A stretch of 64,000 nt of DNA, from positions 124,001-188,000 of the forward strand of contig NZ_WQNI01000009.1 in NCBI RefSeq assembly GCF_010993735.1, read 5' to 3'. Numbering within the stretch: the stretch's first letter is position 1; every line of letters starts with the position of its first letter. This document shows, piece by piece, positions 11,730 through 21,060 of this stretch. Origin of the DNA: Chelativorans alearensis (GTDB taxonomy: Bacteria > Pseudomonadota > Alphaproteobacteria > Rhizobiales > Rhizobiaceae). The position numbers and the translations under genes were made by a program. The notes below the pieces were generated by a model, which saw only the letters and a program-made list of their open reading frames with translations, searched no databases and was not told the DNA's origin.

Positions 11730-12655
11730 GCGGCCTTCCTTTCCGGCCAGAGCGCCGTTGCGGCCTTAAACAGGCCCTGGCGCACGAGGATCTGGCCGTC
11801 CAGCGTGCGGGAAGCGATGCCGGCGGCGGCAAGCGCGGCCTCATAGGCTCGTCCCTGCGCGCCTCCGGCGATAAGTGTGACCGTCGCTTGATCATCGAGC
11901 ATCCGGCGGGCGGCGGCGATCTCCGCGCCGATCAAAAGGCCGGACAGGCGAGCTTTCGCGTCGGGGGCGGCCTCGCCGGCAAGAAGCCCGGCCGCGCGGA
12001 TCGAAAAGAGCGTTCCCGTCAGCCCCGCGCCCTCGGCGAGCATTTCGTCCACCGCGTCGCCGAACGCCGGAGAGGCGGCATCCGTCTCCCCCTCGCCGAG
12101 CGTGTCGCGGAGGATGGAATGCTGGCTCAGAAGCGCGAAGAGCTCGCCCGTCATGAAGGTGGTGAAGGCCTCAAGCCGCCCCTCCTCCAGCTTCGCCCAT
12201 TTGGAATGGGTGCCGGGCAGGCAGAAGAGGCCGGAGCGCCAGCCCCCGGCCACGGCACCGGCAAGCTGGGTCTCCTCGCCGCGCATCACATCTTCCCGGC
12301 CCCTTTGGCGCCGGCAGACGCCGGGCAGGATGCGCACGTCGCGCGCCGCCCCGTCGGCGCGGACGGCGTTGAGATGCAGCGCATCGAGCCTTGCCGGCGT
12401 CTCCAGATAGGCCGCCTCGCGCCAGCCGCCGCGGGCGCCAGCCATGCCGGCCACCACCACCGGCAGGTCGGAGGCGGCGCCGAGCTCGGCCAGATGCGCC
12501 TCCATCACGCTTTCGAAGCGGTCCGGCATTGAGGCGCGCATGCCCTCGCCGCTCGAACGCTCGGCCAACACCGCGCCCTCGCCGTCTAGGAGCCAGAGCC
12601 GCATATTGGTCGTGCCCCAGTCGATGGCGGCGGCGAAAGCTTGGCGATCGGCCAC
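11726..12655 (-). CDS. dgoK: 2-dehydro-3-deoxygalactonokinase
   Basis: 309-residue sugar-acid kinase that phosphorylates 2-keto-3-deoxygalactonate with ATP. The N-terminal phosphate-binding motif IDWGTTNMRLWLLD (residues 11-24) and the GTHSKW and LIGAEIAAA blocks are typical of DgoK. The start is GTG at 12655, six bases after the KGSA dehydrogenase stop, and the end overlaps dgoA, so translation is probably coupled. Together with dgoA it forms the lower galactose pathway. Confidence 0.92.
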   Translation of the reverse strand: MADRQAFAAAIDWGTTNMRLWLLDGEGAVLAERSSGEGMRASMPDRFESVMEAHLAELGAASDLPVVVAGMAGARGGWREAAYLETPARLDALHLNAVRADGAARDVRILPGVCRRQRGREDVMRGEETQLAGAVAGGWRSGLFCLPGTHSKWAKLEEGRLEAFTTFMTGELFALLSQHSILRDTLGEGETDAASPAFGDAVDEMLAEGAGLTGTLFSIRAAGLLAGEAAPDAKARLSGLLIGAEIAAARRMLDDQATVTLIAGGAQGRAYEAALAAAGIASRTLDGQILVRQGLFKAATALWPERKAA

Positions 12656-12661
12656 GGCGGC

Positions 12662-14188
12662 TCAGGCCTCGGCGAAATCTGCCGGCAGCAGTGCCGCCGG
12701 CATGTCCTGATAGGCCACCGGGCGCAGGAAGCGTCGGATGGCGAGCGTGCCCACCGAGGTGGTGGAGGCGTTGGTGCTTGCCGGATAGGGCCCGCCATGC
12801 ATCATCGCGTCGCTCACCTCGACGCCGGTCGGAAAGCCGTTGGCGATCAGCCGTCCGGCCTTGCGCTGCAGGATCGGCATCAGCGAGGCGGCAAGTTCGG
12901 TGTCGGCGTCGTCCATCTGCAGCGTGCAGGTGAGCTGGCCTTCGACGCCGCGGGCGATCTCGCGCATCTCATCCTCGTCCTTCACGCGTACGACGACACC
13001 GAACGGCCCGAACACCTCGTGATGCAGCTCGGGATTGGCGAGCCACTCCTCGCCCGTGGTCTCGAGCAGGTCCGGCCCGGCGTTGCGGCCTTCCGCCTTG
13101 GAGGCGATCCGCGCCCGCGCGCAATTGAGGCCGGAAACGCGGTCGCGGCCTTTGCGATAGGCGTCGGCGATGCCTACCGTCAGCATCGGCTGTTCCGCCA
13201 CCTTCTCGAGCACGGCTTGCGCTGCGTCGAGGAACGTATCCACCGCGCTCCCGTCGAGCGCGATCGCCACGCCTGGGTTGGTGCAGAACTGGCCGACGCC
13301 CATGGTGAGCGATCCGGCCCAGCCTTCGCCGATCTTGGCGCCGCGCGCGGAAAGCGCCGCCGGCAGGAGGAAGACAGGGTTGACCGAGCCAAGCTCGCCA
13401 TAGAAGGGGATGGGCTCCGGCCGGCTCGCCGCCAGGTTGAAGAGCGCACGCCCGCCGCCAACCGAGCCGGTGAAGCCCACGGCCTTGATCAGCGGATGGG
13501 TGACCAGCGCCTCGCCCGCCTCGCGGACATTGCTCTGGATAAGCGAGAAGACGCCCGGATGCTGGCCGGTCTTCCTGATCGCCGCGTGGATCGCCTCGGC
13601 CACCACTTCACCGGTACCCGGATGAGCTTGGTGCCCTTTGACGACGACCGGGCAACCAGCCGCAAGGGCCGAGGCCGTGTCGCCGCCGGCGGTGGAGAAG
13701 GCGAGCGGGAAGTTGGAGGCGCCGAACACGCCCACCGGGCCCACGGGAAGCTGCATCAGCTTCAGGTCCGGCTTGGGCATGGGTTGGCGCTCGGGGTTCG
13801 CCGCGTCATGGCGGCGGTCGAGGTAGTCGCCCTTCTCGATGTGCTTGGCGAAGAGGCGAAGCTGGCCGGTGGTACGGCCTCGCTCGGTGTTGATGCGCGC
13901 CTCGGGCAGGCCGGTCTCCTGGCTGGCGATCACGGCGATCGTCTCGGCCCGCGCCTCGATCTCGTCGGCGATGGCGTTCAGGAAGGCGGCGCGCTCAGCG
14001 CGGCTCGAATAGCCGTAGGTCCAGAAGGCCTCTTCCGCGGCTTTCGCCGCGCGGTCCACTTCCGCCGTCGTGCCGACGGAGAACTGGTGGGACGGCCCTG
14101 TGGCGGGATCGGAGGAAAAGGTCCTTTCGCCTCCGATCCACTCGCCGGCGATCAGATGTTTTCCGTGTGGCTCGAAGTTCTGCGGCAT
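12662..14188 (-). CDS. 2-oxoglutarate semialdehyde (2,5-dioxovalerate) dehydrogenase, NADP type
   Basis: 508-residue aldehyde dehydrogenase that oxidises KGSA to 2-oxoglutarate. The general base is Glu265 (YGELGSVNPVF), the nucleophile Cys302 (GQFCTNPG), and the cofactor loop GFTGSVGGG lies at 238-246. The pattern GPVGVFGASNFPLAFSTAGGDT is characteristic of bacterial KGSA dehydrogenases in Weimberg-type pathways. AAGGAACGGG precedes the ATG. It completes L-arabinose breakdown in its own operon and can also use the KGSA made by KdgD at 1017-1922, making it a shared enzyme. Confidence 0.9.
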   Translation of the reverse strand: MPQNFEPHGKHLIAGEWIGGERTFSSDPATGPSHQFSVGTTAEVDRAAKAAEEAFWTYGYSSRAERAAFLNAIADEIEARAETIAVIASQETGLPEARINTERGRTTGQLRLFAKHIEKGDYLDRRHDAANPERQPMPKPDLKLMQLPVGPVGVFGASNFPLAFSTAGGDTASALAAGCPVVVKGHQAHPGTGEVVAEAIHAAIRKTGQHPGVFSLIQSNVREAGEALVTHPLIKAVGFTGSVGGGRALFNLAASRPEPIPFYGELGSVNPVFLLPAALSARGAKIGEGWAGSLTMGVGQFCTNPGVAIALDGSAVDTFLDAAQAVLEKVAEQPMLTVGIADAYRKGRDRVSGLNCARARIASKAEGRNAGPDLLETTGEEWLANPELHHEVFGPFGVVVRVKDEDEMREIARGVEGQLTCTLQMDDADTELAASLMPILQRKAGRLIANGFPTGVEVSDAMMHGGPYPASTNASTTSVGTLAIRRFLRPVAYQDMPAALLPADFAEA

Positions 14189-14232
14189 GTCCCGTTCCTT
14201 GCTTTGAGAAAAGTTCTGGCGAGAGCCCCTAT

Positions 14233-15165
14233 CTATTCATGAAAGGGCGCGACGTCGACCTGTCGGCCGACAAGAAATGCATCCGCGACGAGCTTCAGGG
14301 GCGCGATGTCGACATCGCTCTCTCCCGCTTCCAGAAGGCTGGCAAAACGCTCGTAGATGCCGTCATATTCGGCCTCCAGCCCATCCGGGCGGGCCTCGCC
14401 GTCGACCGACATCCGGCTGCCGCCGTCGGCCAGCACCAGGCTCCCCGCATCGGTGTCGATCCTGATCTCCCAGGTCTGCGGCCCCTCCTGGCGCCAGTCG
14501 AAGACGGCATCGACATCGAAGCCCGCAAGGCTACGCATGGAGAGGTCGACGCCGATCGGCATCTTGCGGTTCTCCGGCACCTCCAGCGTGGCACCGGTGA
14601 CGAAGACCGGCGGCACGATCGCCGTCAGGATGGAAAGCGCGTTGATGCCCGGATCGAAAACGCCGAAGCCGCCGGCCTCCCAGATCCACGCCTGGCCCGG
14701 ATGCCAGCGCCGCACATCCTCCTTCCAGACGATCTCGACATGGCGGATCGTCTTGCCGGAAAGCCATTGCCGGGCGGGCTCGACGGCCGGCGCAAAGCGC
14801 GAATGCCAGGTAGCGAAGAGGGTGACGCCATGCTGCCGTGCCAGCTCGGCCAGCGCCTCGACCTCGCCCACCGTCGTGCCGGGCGGCTTTTCCAGAAGCA
14901 CGTGGCGGCCAGCGCGGATCGCCGCCACGGCCATATCGTAACGCGGCATGGGCGGGGCGCAGAGGGAGACGGCCGGCACATCCGGGCGCTCCTTGAGGAA
15001 CGTGTGGAGGTCGGCAAAATTATCGACGCCATCCACCGTCCCGTGCCGGCTGACGGCCGCGGCAAGCGTGAAGGCGGAGGAGCGGGCGATGGACGGCAGA
15101 TGCTGATCGCGCGCGATCTTGCCGACGCCGACGACGGCGATGTTGGTGGGGGCGACGTTTGTCAT
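14233..15165 (-). CDS. L-arabinose / D-galactose 1-dehydrogenase, Gfo/Idh/MocA family
   Basis: 310-residue NAD(P)-dependent oxidoreductase. Rossmann motif VVGVGKIA at residues 11-18, catalytic EKP (Glu92-Lys93-Pro94), and the substrate-domain block WKEDVRRWHPGQAWIWE...GVFDPGINALSI, which closely matches the L-arabinose 1-dehydrogenase of Azospirillum and D-galactose 1-dehydrogenases. It oxidises the free pyranose to the aldonolactone, the first intracellular step after ChvE/Ggu uptake. Strong Shine-Dalgarno AGGAGGTG. Flanking genes for both arabonate and galactonate metabolism suggest dual sugar use. No lactonase is seen nearby. Confidence 0.86.
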   Translation of the reverse strand: MTNVAPTNIAVVGVGKIARDQHLPSIARSSAFTLAAAVSRHGTVDGVDNFADLHTFLKERPDVPAVSLCAPPMPRYDMAVAAIRAGRHVLLEKPPGTTVGEVEALAELARQHGVTLFATWHSRFAPAVEPARQWLSGKTIRHVEIVWKEDVRRWHPGQAWIWEAGGFGVFDPGINALSILTAIVPPVFVTGATLEVPENRKMPIGVDLSMRSLAGFDVDAVFDWRQEGPQTWEIRIDTDAGSLVLADGGSRMSVDGEARPDGLEAEYDGIYERFASLLEAGESDVDIAPLKLVADAFLVGRQVDVAPFHE

Positions 15166-15184
15166 CTTTGCTCACCTCCTAAGC

Positions 15185-15294
15185 CGTCATCCCGGAAGCC
15201 GTAGCCCGCAGGGCGGAGGCTGTCCGGGACCCATTCCGGAATGTCGATATTACGGAATGGGTCCCGGCCCTCACTTCGTTCGGCCGGGATGACG
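15185..15294. repeat. Composite palindromic repeat, CGTCATCCCGG family, copy 3
   Basis: Outer arms CGTCATCCCGG at 15185-15195 and complement at 15284-15294 enclose a second inverted repeat, GGGACCCATTCCG with its complement near 15264. It almost fills the gap between the dehydratase and the dehydrogenase inside one operon. Confidence 0.8.
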
Positions 15295-15305
15295 CGCGGT
15301 TTTTA

Positions 15306-17051
15306 TCAATGCGAATCCCTACCCACCGGATGCCCCCGGCACCCTTTGAGGAAATCAAAATCCGCGCCCGTGTCGGCGCCCTGCACGTGATCGTGGAAGA
15401 GCTGCGCATAGCCGCTCTCCGGCCGCTCCACCGCCGGCTTCCAGCCGGCCAGCCGCCGCTCCAGCTCTTCCTCGGAGATGTCGAGGTGCAAGCGGCGCCC
15501 GGCAACGTCGAGCTCGATCATGTCGCCATCTCGCACTACCGCGAGCGGCCCGCCGGCGGCGGCTTCGGGCGAGGTGTGGAGCACCACCGTGCCGTAGGCC
15601 GTGCCCGACATGCGGGCGTCGGAGATGCGCACCATGTCGCTGATGCCCTTCCTCAGAACCTTGGGCGGCAGGCCCATGTTGCCGACCTCGGCCATACCGG
15701 GATAGCCCTTGGGCCCGCAATTCTTGAGGACGAGGACGCAGGTCTCGTCGACGTCCAGCGCCTCATCGTTGATCTTCGCCTTGTAGTCGTCGATGTCCTC
15801 GAAGACGACGGCGCGGCCCCGGTGCTGCATGAGATGCGGCGAGGCGGCGGAGGGTTTCAGCACGGCACCGCGCGGCGCCAGGTTTCCGCGCAGGACGGCG
15901 ATGCCCCCCTGCTGCGTCAGGGCCCGGTCGACCGGGCGGATGACGTCGTCGTTCCAGTTCCGGACAGCCTTCACCTCGTCCCACATGGAGCCGCCGGAGA
16001 CGGTGAGCGCGTCACGGTTGAGCTTGCCGCCCTCCCCCAGCATCTTGATCACCACCGGCAGGCCGCCGGCATAGAAGAACTCCTCCATCAGGTATTTGCC
16101 CGACGGCATCAGGTTGACGATGGTGGGGATGTCGCGGCCGAGCCTGTCCCAATCGTCCAGCGTCAGGTCGACGCCGACGCGGCCGGCCAGCGCCAGAAGG
16201 TGGATGACGGCGTTGGTCGACCCGCCGATGGCACCGTTGACGCGAATGGCGTTTTCGAAGGCCTCGCGGGTGAGGATGTCCGACGGTTTCAGCTCGTCCT
16301 TCACCATCTCGACGATGCGCCGGCCCGAAAGATGCGCCATCACGCGGCGGCGGCTGTCGACGGCGGGAATGGCGGCATTGCCGGAAAGCGCCATGCCGAG
16401 CGCCTCGGCCATGGAGGCCATGGTGGAGGCGGTGCCCATGGTGTTGCAGGAGCCGGGCGAGCGGCTCATCGCCTGCTCGGCCTCCAGGAAGTCGTCATGG
16501 CTCATGGTGCCGGCCTTGATGGCCTCCGACATCTGCCAAAGCGCCGTGCCGGAGCCGACGCGCTCGCCGCGGAACCAGCCGTTGAGCATCGGCCCGCCGG
16601 AGACGACGATGGCCGGCAGATCGGCGCTGGCGGCCCCCATGAGTACGGCGGGCGTGGTCTTGTCGCAGCCGGCCAGAAGCACCACGCCGTCAAGAGGATT
16701 GCCGCGCAGGGCCTCCTCCACGTCCATGGCGGCGAGGTTGCGGAACATCATGGCCGAGGGCCGCAGCGCGCTCTCGCCGGTGGAGAAGACGGGAAACTCC
16801 AGCGGCAGGCCGCCGGCCTCGTAGATGCCGTGCTTCACCCGCTCGGCAAGGTCGCGCAGATGCGCGTTGCAGGGGGTGAGCTGCGACCAGGTGTTGCAGA
16901 TGCCGATCACCGGGCGGCCGTCGAAGAGGTCGGCCGGCAGGCCCTGGTTCTTCATCCAGGAGCGGTGATAAATGTGGTCGCGCGAGGTGCCGCCGAACCA
17001 CTCCTGCGAGCGCAACTTGCGCGGCCAGGGCTTTGGGGTGAATGCGCTCAT
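15306..17051 (-). CDS. L-arabinonate (and probably D-galactonate) dehydratase, IlvD/Edd family
   Basis: 581-residue iron-sulfur dehydratase. Cluster cysteines are Cys61 (QLTPCNAHL), Cys129 (AGCDKTTP) and Cys202 (GSCNTMGTAS); the active-site serine region reads ARMSGTAYGT. The protein is very close to what I recall of the Rhizobium leguminosarum L-arabinonate dehydratase, through to its ending GADTGADFDFLKGCRG...GRDSH. It converts L-arabonate to 2-keto-3-deoxyarabonate; the characterised enzyme also accepts D-galactonate and D-fuconate, which would let one protein serve both branches here. That dual role is inference. Confidence 0.9.
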   Translation of the reverse strand: MSAFTPKPWPRKLRSQEWFGGTSRDHIYHRSWMKNQGLPADLFDGRPVIGICNTWSQLTPCNAHLRDLAERVKHGIYEAGGLPLEFPVFSTGESALRPSAMMFRNLAAMDVEEALRGNPLDGVVLLAGCDKTTPAVLMGAASADLPAIVVSGGPMLNGWFRGERVGSGTALWQMSEAIKAGTMSHDDFLEAEQAMSRSPGSCNTMGTASTMASMAEALGMALSGNAAIPAVDSRRRVMAHLSGRRIVEMVKDELKPSDILTREAFENAIRVNGAIGGSTNAVIHLLALAGRVGVDLTLDDWDRLGRDIPTIVNLMPSGKYLMEEFFYAGGLPVVIKMLGEGGKLNRDALTVSGGSMWDEVKAVRNWNDDVIRPVDRALTQQGGIAVLRGNLAPRGAVLKPSAASPHLMQHRGRAVVFEDIDDYKAKINDEALDVDETCVLVLKNCGPKGYPGMAEVGNMGLPPKVLRKGISDMVRISDARMSGTAYGTVVLHTSPEAAAGGPLAVVRDGDMIELDVAGRRLHLDISEEELERRLAGWKPAVERPESGYAQLFHDHVQGADTGADFDFLKGCRGHPVGRDSH

Positions 17052-17095
17052 GTGTTATCGCTTCCTTTCCCGGGTGGTCCGGACTTCCTCGTTTT

Positions 17096-17241
17096 CGTCA
17101 TCCCGGCCAAGGGAGCGAAGCGACCGCGAGCCGGGATCCATTCCCTACCTCTTCCATGTTCCGGCCCGCTTCGCTGGAGCTTCAGCGAGGCGAGAATGGG
17201 TCCCGGACAGCCTCCGCTACGCTCCGGCTTCCGGGATGACG
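17096..17241. repeat. Composite palindromic repeat, CGTCATCCCGG family, copy 4
   Basis: CGTCATCCCGG at 17096-17106 and complement at 17231-17241, with internal REP-like pieces (CCGGGATCCATTCC, GAATGGGTCCCGGA). It fills most of the 224-base gap between gguC and the dehydratase in the same operon. Confidence 0.8.
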
Positions 17242-17275
17242 CGCGCGTGAGACAAGCGGTTGTTTGACCCTCTCA

Positions 17276-18247
17276 TCAAAGCGCCGTCACCTTCGTCTCC
17301 CGCTTCCCTTCCCGCGCATGCGGGTTCCTCAGCGGCAGGCCGAAGTCGGGCGCCGAGATCTCCCACACATCCCCCTCCCCGCACTTGATCCCATCCGCGA
17401 CGGAGAGCGTTGCCGTGCCGAACATGTGCACGTGCAGGTCGCCCGGCTGGCAGAAGAGGCCGTATTTGAAGTGGTGGTGCTCCAGATTGGCGATCGTGTG
17501 GGACATGTTGTCCTCGCCGGACAGGAACTCCTTCTCCCAGATCACCTTTCCGTCGCGCAGGATGCGGGACATTCCGCGGATGTCTCCCGGCAGGTCGCCC
17601 GTAAGGAGTTCGGGGCCGAAGGAGGCGGGGCGGAGCTTGGAGTGGGCGAGGTAGAGATAGTTGATGCGCTCGGTCACGTGGTCGGAGAACTCGTTGGCGA
17701 GCGAGAAGCCGATGCGGAAGGGCTTGCCGTTCTTGCCGATCAGGTAGAAGCCGGCGATCTCCGGCTCTTCACCCCCGTCGAGCGCGCAGTCGGGCGAGAG
17801 GAGCGGGTCGCCGGGCGCGACCGCGCCGACGCCGGTGCCCTTGTAAAACCATTCGGGCTGCACGCCTTCACGGCCCTCCTCCGGCTTGCCGCCCTCGATG
17901 CCCATCCGGAACATCTTCATGGAATCGGTCATGCCCGCCGTGTCGGCCTCGGCGTGCATGGCATCGCGGGCGGACGCCGAGCCGAGATGGGTAAGGCCGG
18001 TGCCGGTGAGGAACATATGTGCCGGGTCGGGATGGCGGACGGGCACGTCGAGCGCGCCTTCAGCGGCCAGTTTTTCGAGGTCCACCGCCTCGCCGAGCCC
18101 GTGCCGCTCGATAACCGCTGCAAGGTTCTGCCCGGCCTCGATCGCCTCCTGCGCGAGGCCGTAGGTGCTCGCTGCACCGCCCACCAGCCGCGCGTCCTCT
18201 CCCCGGCGGCAGACGACGCCGCCCTTCTTCAGTTGCGAAAGGTGCAT
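17276..18247 (-). CDS. gguC: AraD1/GguC family protein, probable 2-keto-3-deoxy-L-arabonate dehydratase
   Basis: 323-residue protein of the fumarylacetoacetate-hydrolase superfamily, GguC/AraD1 branch. Metal-binding acidic positions fall in DGGEEPEIAGFYLI and GFSLANEFSDH; other family blocks are FLTGTGLTHLGSASARD, SGEDNMSHTI and HVHMFGTATLS. In Agrobacterium it is co-transcribed with gguAB; AraD1 proteins are assigned to convert 2-keto-3-deoxyarabonate to KGSA. That fits the arabonate dehydratase just downstream and the KGSA dehydrogenase further on. The family is certain; the exact reaction is likely. Confidence 0.85.
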   Translation of the reverse strand: MHLSQLKKGGVVCRRGEDARLVGGAASTYGLAQEAIEAGQNLAAVIERHGLGEAVDLEKLAAEGALDVPVRHPDPAHMFLTGTGLTHLGSASARDAMHAEADTAGMTDSMKMFRMGIEGGKPEEGREGVQPEWFYKGTGVGAVAPGDPLLSPDCALDGGEEPEIAGFYLIGKNGKPFRIGFSLANEFSDHVTERINYLYLAHSKLRPASFGPELLTGDLPGDIRGMSRILRDGKVIWEKEFLSGEDNMSHTIANLEHHHFKYGLFCQPGDLHVHMFGTATLSVADGIKCGEGDVWEISAPDFGLPLRNPHAREGKRETKVTAL

Positions 18248-18259
18248 GGTTTTGCCTCG

Positions 18260-19471
18260 TCAGGTCGATTTGTTCTTGTTGTAGACGTCGAAGATCACCG
18301 CCGCCAGCAGCACCAGGCCCTTGATGACCTGCTGATAGTCGATGCCGATGCCGAGAATGGACATGCCGTTGTTCATCACGCCCATGATGAAGGCGCCGAC
18401 GACGGCTCCGACGATCTTTCCGACGCCCCCGGACATCGACGCCCCGCCGATGAAGACGGCGGCGATCACGTCGAGCTCGAAGGCGACGCCCGCCTTCGGC
18501 GTTGCCGTGTTCAGCCGGGCTGCGAAGATGAGGCCGGCAAGCGCCGCCAGCATCCCCATATTGGCGAAGGTGAGGAAGGTGAGCCGCTCGGTCGGGATGC
18601 CCGAGAGCTTGGCCGCCTTCTCGTTTCCGCCCAGCGCGTAGATCCTGCGGCCGACCGTGGTCGAGTTGGTGAGGAACGTATAGGCCGCCGTCAGCACCGC
18701 CATGGTGATGAGCACGTTGGGGAAGCCCCGATAGGTCGCCAGCATGTAGGACAGGAAGACGATTGCCGCGGCGATCAGGCCGTTCTTGGCGAGAAAGAAG
18801 CTGAAGGGCTCGTCCTCGATGCCGTATTTCATGTGCCGCCGGCGGTTGCGCATGGCCATGTAGACGAGGATGGCCGCGGTCGCCGCCCCCAAGAGAATGG
18901 CCGTCACGTTGGGCCGGCCGATACCGAAGGCGTCGGGGATGAAACCGGTGCTCAAGAGCTGGAAGCCGCGCGGGAACGGGCCGACCGACTGGCCCTGCAA
19001 AACCCACAGGGTGAGCCCGCGAAAGACGAGCATACCGGCCAGCGTGACGATGAAGGAAGGGATGCGCCAATAGGCGATCCAGTACCCTTGCGCGGCGCCG
19101 ATCAGGATGCCGAGGATGAGGCAGGCCGGGATGACCACCAGCGTCGGCAACTGGTACTGGACGAGCAACACCGCCGCCACCGCGCCAACGAAGCCGACGA
19201 CCGAGCCGACCGACAGGTCGATATGCCCGGCGACGATGACCAGCAGCATGCCCAGCGCCATGATGACGATGTAGCTGTTCTGCAGGATCAGGTTGGTGAG
19301 GTTCACCGGCCGCATCAGCGTGCCGTCGGTCACCACCTGGAAGAAGGCCATGATGACCACCAGCGCCAGCAGCATGCCGTAGTCGCGCAGATGGTTCTTC
19401 AGATGGCTGCCGATGGAGACGACCGCGCCTTCCGCCGCCGTTTCTCTTTCGCGCGCTGAGACTTCAGTCAT
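18260..19471 (-). CDS. gguB: Multiple-sugar ABC transporter permease GguB
   Basis: 403-residue inner-membrane protein of the ribose/xylose (CUT2) permease family, with about ten hydrophobic segments and the signatures AGHIDLSVGSVVGFVGAVAA, GGNEKAAKLSGI and IGGASMSGGVGKI. The long cytosolic N terminus and the extra loop around KYGIEDEPFSFFLAKNG are XylH/GguB-like features. It lies between gguA and gguC with only short gaps. It forms the channel for sugars delivered by ChvE. Confidence 0.9.
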   Translation of the reverse strand: MTEVSARERETAAEGAVVSIGSHLKNHLRDYGMLLALVVIMAFFQVVTDGTLMRPVNLTNLILQNSYIVIMALGMLLVIVAGHIDLSVGSVVGFVGAVAAVLLVQYQLPTLVVIPACLILGILIGAAQGYWIAYWRIPSFIVTLAGMLVFRGLTLWVLQGQSVGPFPRGFQLLSTGFIPDAFGIGRPNVTAILLGAATAAILVYMAMRNRRRHMKYGIEDEPFSFFLAKNGLIAAAIVFLSYMLATYRGFPNVLITMAVLTAAYTFLTNSTTVGRRIYALGGNEKAAKLSGIPTERLTFLTFANMGMLAALAGLIFAARLNTATPKAGVAFELDVIAAVFIGGASMSGGVGKIVGAVVGAFIMGVMNNGMSILGIGIDYQQVIKGLVLLAAVIFDVYNKNKST

Positions 19472-19474
19472 TTC

Positions 19475-20995
19475 CTAGGACCTCACGATCATCGACATGA
19501 TCTTTTCCTGGTTCGCTTCACTGCCCGCAAGCTCGCCGGCGATCGCACCCTCGTTCATGACGTAGATGCGGTCGCACATGCCGAGCAGTTCCGGCATTTC
19601 GGAAGAGATCATGACGACCCCCTTCCCCTGCCCCGCGAGCTCGTTGATGATGGTATAGATCTCGAACTTCGCGCCGACGTCGATGCCGCGGGTCGGCTCG
19701 TCGAGGATGAGCACGTCCGGCTCCGTGAACAGCCACTTGGAGAGCACGACCTTCTGCTGGTTGCCGCCCGAAAGGTTCATCACCTTCTGAAACACCGAGG
19801 GCGTGCGCACGCCGAGGGCCTTGCGGTAGCGCTCGGCCACCTGGCGCTCCTCGGCGTTGTCGATGACGCCGTTCCTCGACACCCGCGCCAGGTTGGCGAG
19901 CGTGGTGTTGCGCATGACGTCCTCTTCCAGAACGAGGCCCAGCGCCTTGCGGTCCTCGGTAACGTAGGCGAGCCCGTTGGCAACGGCACGGCCGACGGTG
20001 GAGACGTCGATCTCCTTGCCGCGCAGCTTCACCGTGCCGGAGATGTTGCGGCCATAGCTCTTGCCGAACAGGCTCATGGCAAGCTCGGTGCGGCCGGAGC
20101 CCATAAGACCGGCAATGCCGACCACCTCGCCCGCGGCCACGCGGAAGGAGGCGTCGCGGATCACCTGGCGCTCCGTCTGCAACGGGTGCCAGACGTTCCA
20201 ATCGGCCACCTCGAGCAGCGTTTCGCCGATCTCGGGCGTGCGCTCGGGGTATCGGTGCGCCATGTCGCGGCCCACCATGTCGCGGATGATCCGCTCCTCG
20301 CTGATCTTCTGGGAATGGCAGTCGAGGGTGGAGACCGTCTTTCCGTCGCGCAACACCGTGATGGAATCGGCGACGCGGCTGACCTCGTTGAGCTTGTGCG
20401 AGATGAGGACGGAGGAGATGCCTTCCGCCTTCAGTTCGAGCAGCAGGTCGAGAAGCTTCTGGCTGTCGTTCTCCTGGAGTGCCGCCGTCGGCTCGTCGAG
20501 GATCAAGAGCTTCACCTTCTTGGACAGCGCCTTGGCGATCTCCACGAGCTGCTGCTTGCCGACGCCCAGCGCGTCGACGCGCGTGACCGGTTTTTCCCTG
20601 AGACCGACAGTCTTCAGGAGCTCTTCGGTGCGTGCGTTCGTCTCCGGCCAGTCCACGATACCGCCCTTGGCGATCTCGTTGCCGAGAAAGATATTTTCCG
20701 CGATCGACAGGAGCGGCACCAGCGCCAGTTCCTGGTGGATGATGATGATGCCGTCGCGCTCGCTGTCGGAGATGCCGGAAAATGCGACGGATTTCCCCTC
20801 GAAGACGATGTCGCCGTCATAGGATCCGTGCGGATAGACCCCGCTCAAAACCTTCATCAGCGTGGACTTGCCGGCGCCGTTCTCGCCCACCAGCGCGTGG
20901 ATCTCGCCGCGCGCCACCGTCAGGTTCACGTCGTCCAGAGCCTTCACGCCGGGAAAGCTCTTGGTGATGCCCTGCATCTCCAAAATGGCTTGCAT
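19475..20995 (-). CDS. gguA: Multiple-sugar ABC transporter ATP-binding protein GguA
   Basis: About 506 residues with two fused nucleotide-binding domains, as in RbsA/XylG. The first has Walker [10 protein letters not shown] and Walker [12 protein letters not shown]; the second is degenerate at Walker A (GLMGSGRTE), normal for the family, with [15 protein letters not shown] and [13 protein letters not shown]. The start at 20995 ([16 protein letters not shown]) matches the family N terminus; ATG 21010 is an in-frame alternative, but it directly follows a strong hairpin that would hide any ribosome site. It energises ChvE/GguB uptake of galactose, arabinose and related sugars. Confidence 0.88.
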   Translation of the reverse strand: MQAILEMQGITKSFPGVKALDDVNLTVARGEIHALVGENGAGKSTLMKVLSGVYPHGSYDGDIVFEGKSVAFSGISDSERDGIIIIHQELALVPLLSIAENIFLGNEIAKGGIVDWPETNARTEELLKTVGLREKPVTRVDALGVGKQQLVEIAKALSKKVKLLILDEPTAALQENDSQKLLDLLLELKAEGISSVLISHKLNEVSRVADSITVLRDGKTVSTLDCHSQKISEERIIRDMVGRDMAHRYPERTPEIGETLLEVADWNVWHPLQTERQVIRDASFRVAAGEVVGIAGLMGSGRTELAMSLFGKSYGRNISGTVKLRGKEIDVSTVGRAVANGLAYVTEDRKALGLVLEEDVMRNTTLANLARVSRNGVIDNAEERQVAERYRKALGVRTPSVFQKVMNLSGGNQQKVVLSKWLFTEPDVLILDEPTRGIDVGAKFEIYTIINELAGQGKGVVMISSEMPELLGMCDRIYVMNEGAIAGELAGSEANQEKIMSMIVRS

Positions 20996-21016
20996 GTGAA
21001 TGTTCTTCATCAAGGC

Positions 21017-21042
21017 GGCCCGCCCGTTCGAACGGGCGGGCC
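21017..21042 (-). other. Strong intercistronic stem-loop between chvE and gguA
   Basis: A 26-base perfect palindrome centred on TTCGAA (21017-21042) follows the chvE stop. In the transcribed direction no T-run follows, so it looks like an mRNA-protecting or attenuating hairpin rather than a full terminator. Confidence 0.8.
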
Positions 21043-21060
21043 ATTTTTCCTGTCTTGTTC

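Noticed and set aside
21017-21042. Rho-independent terminator after chvE
   Set aside because: The T-run lies on the wrong side for the minus-strand transcript, so a full terminator for chvE is not supported; kept as an intercistronic hairpin.
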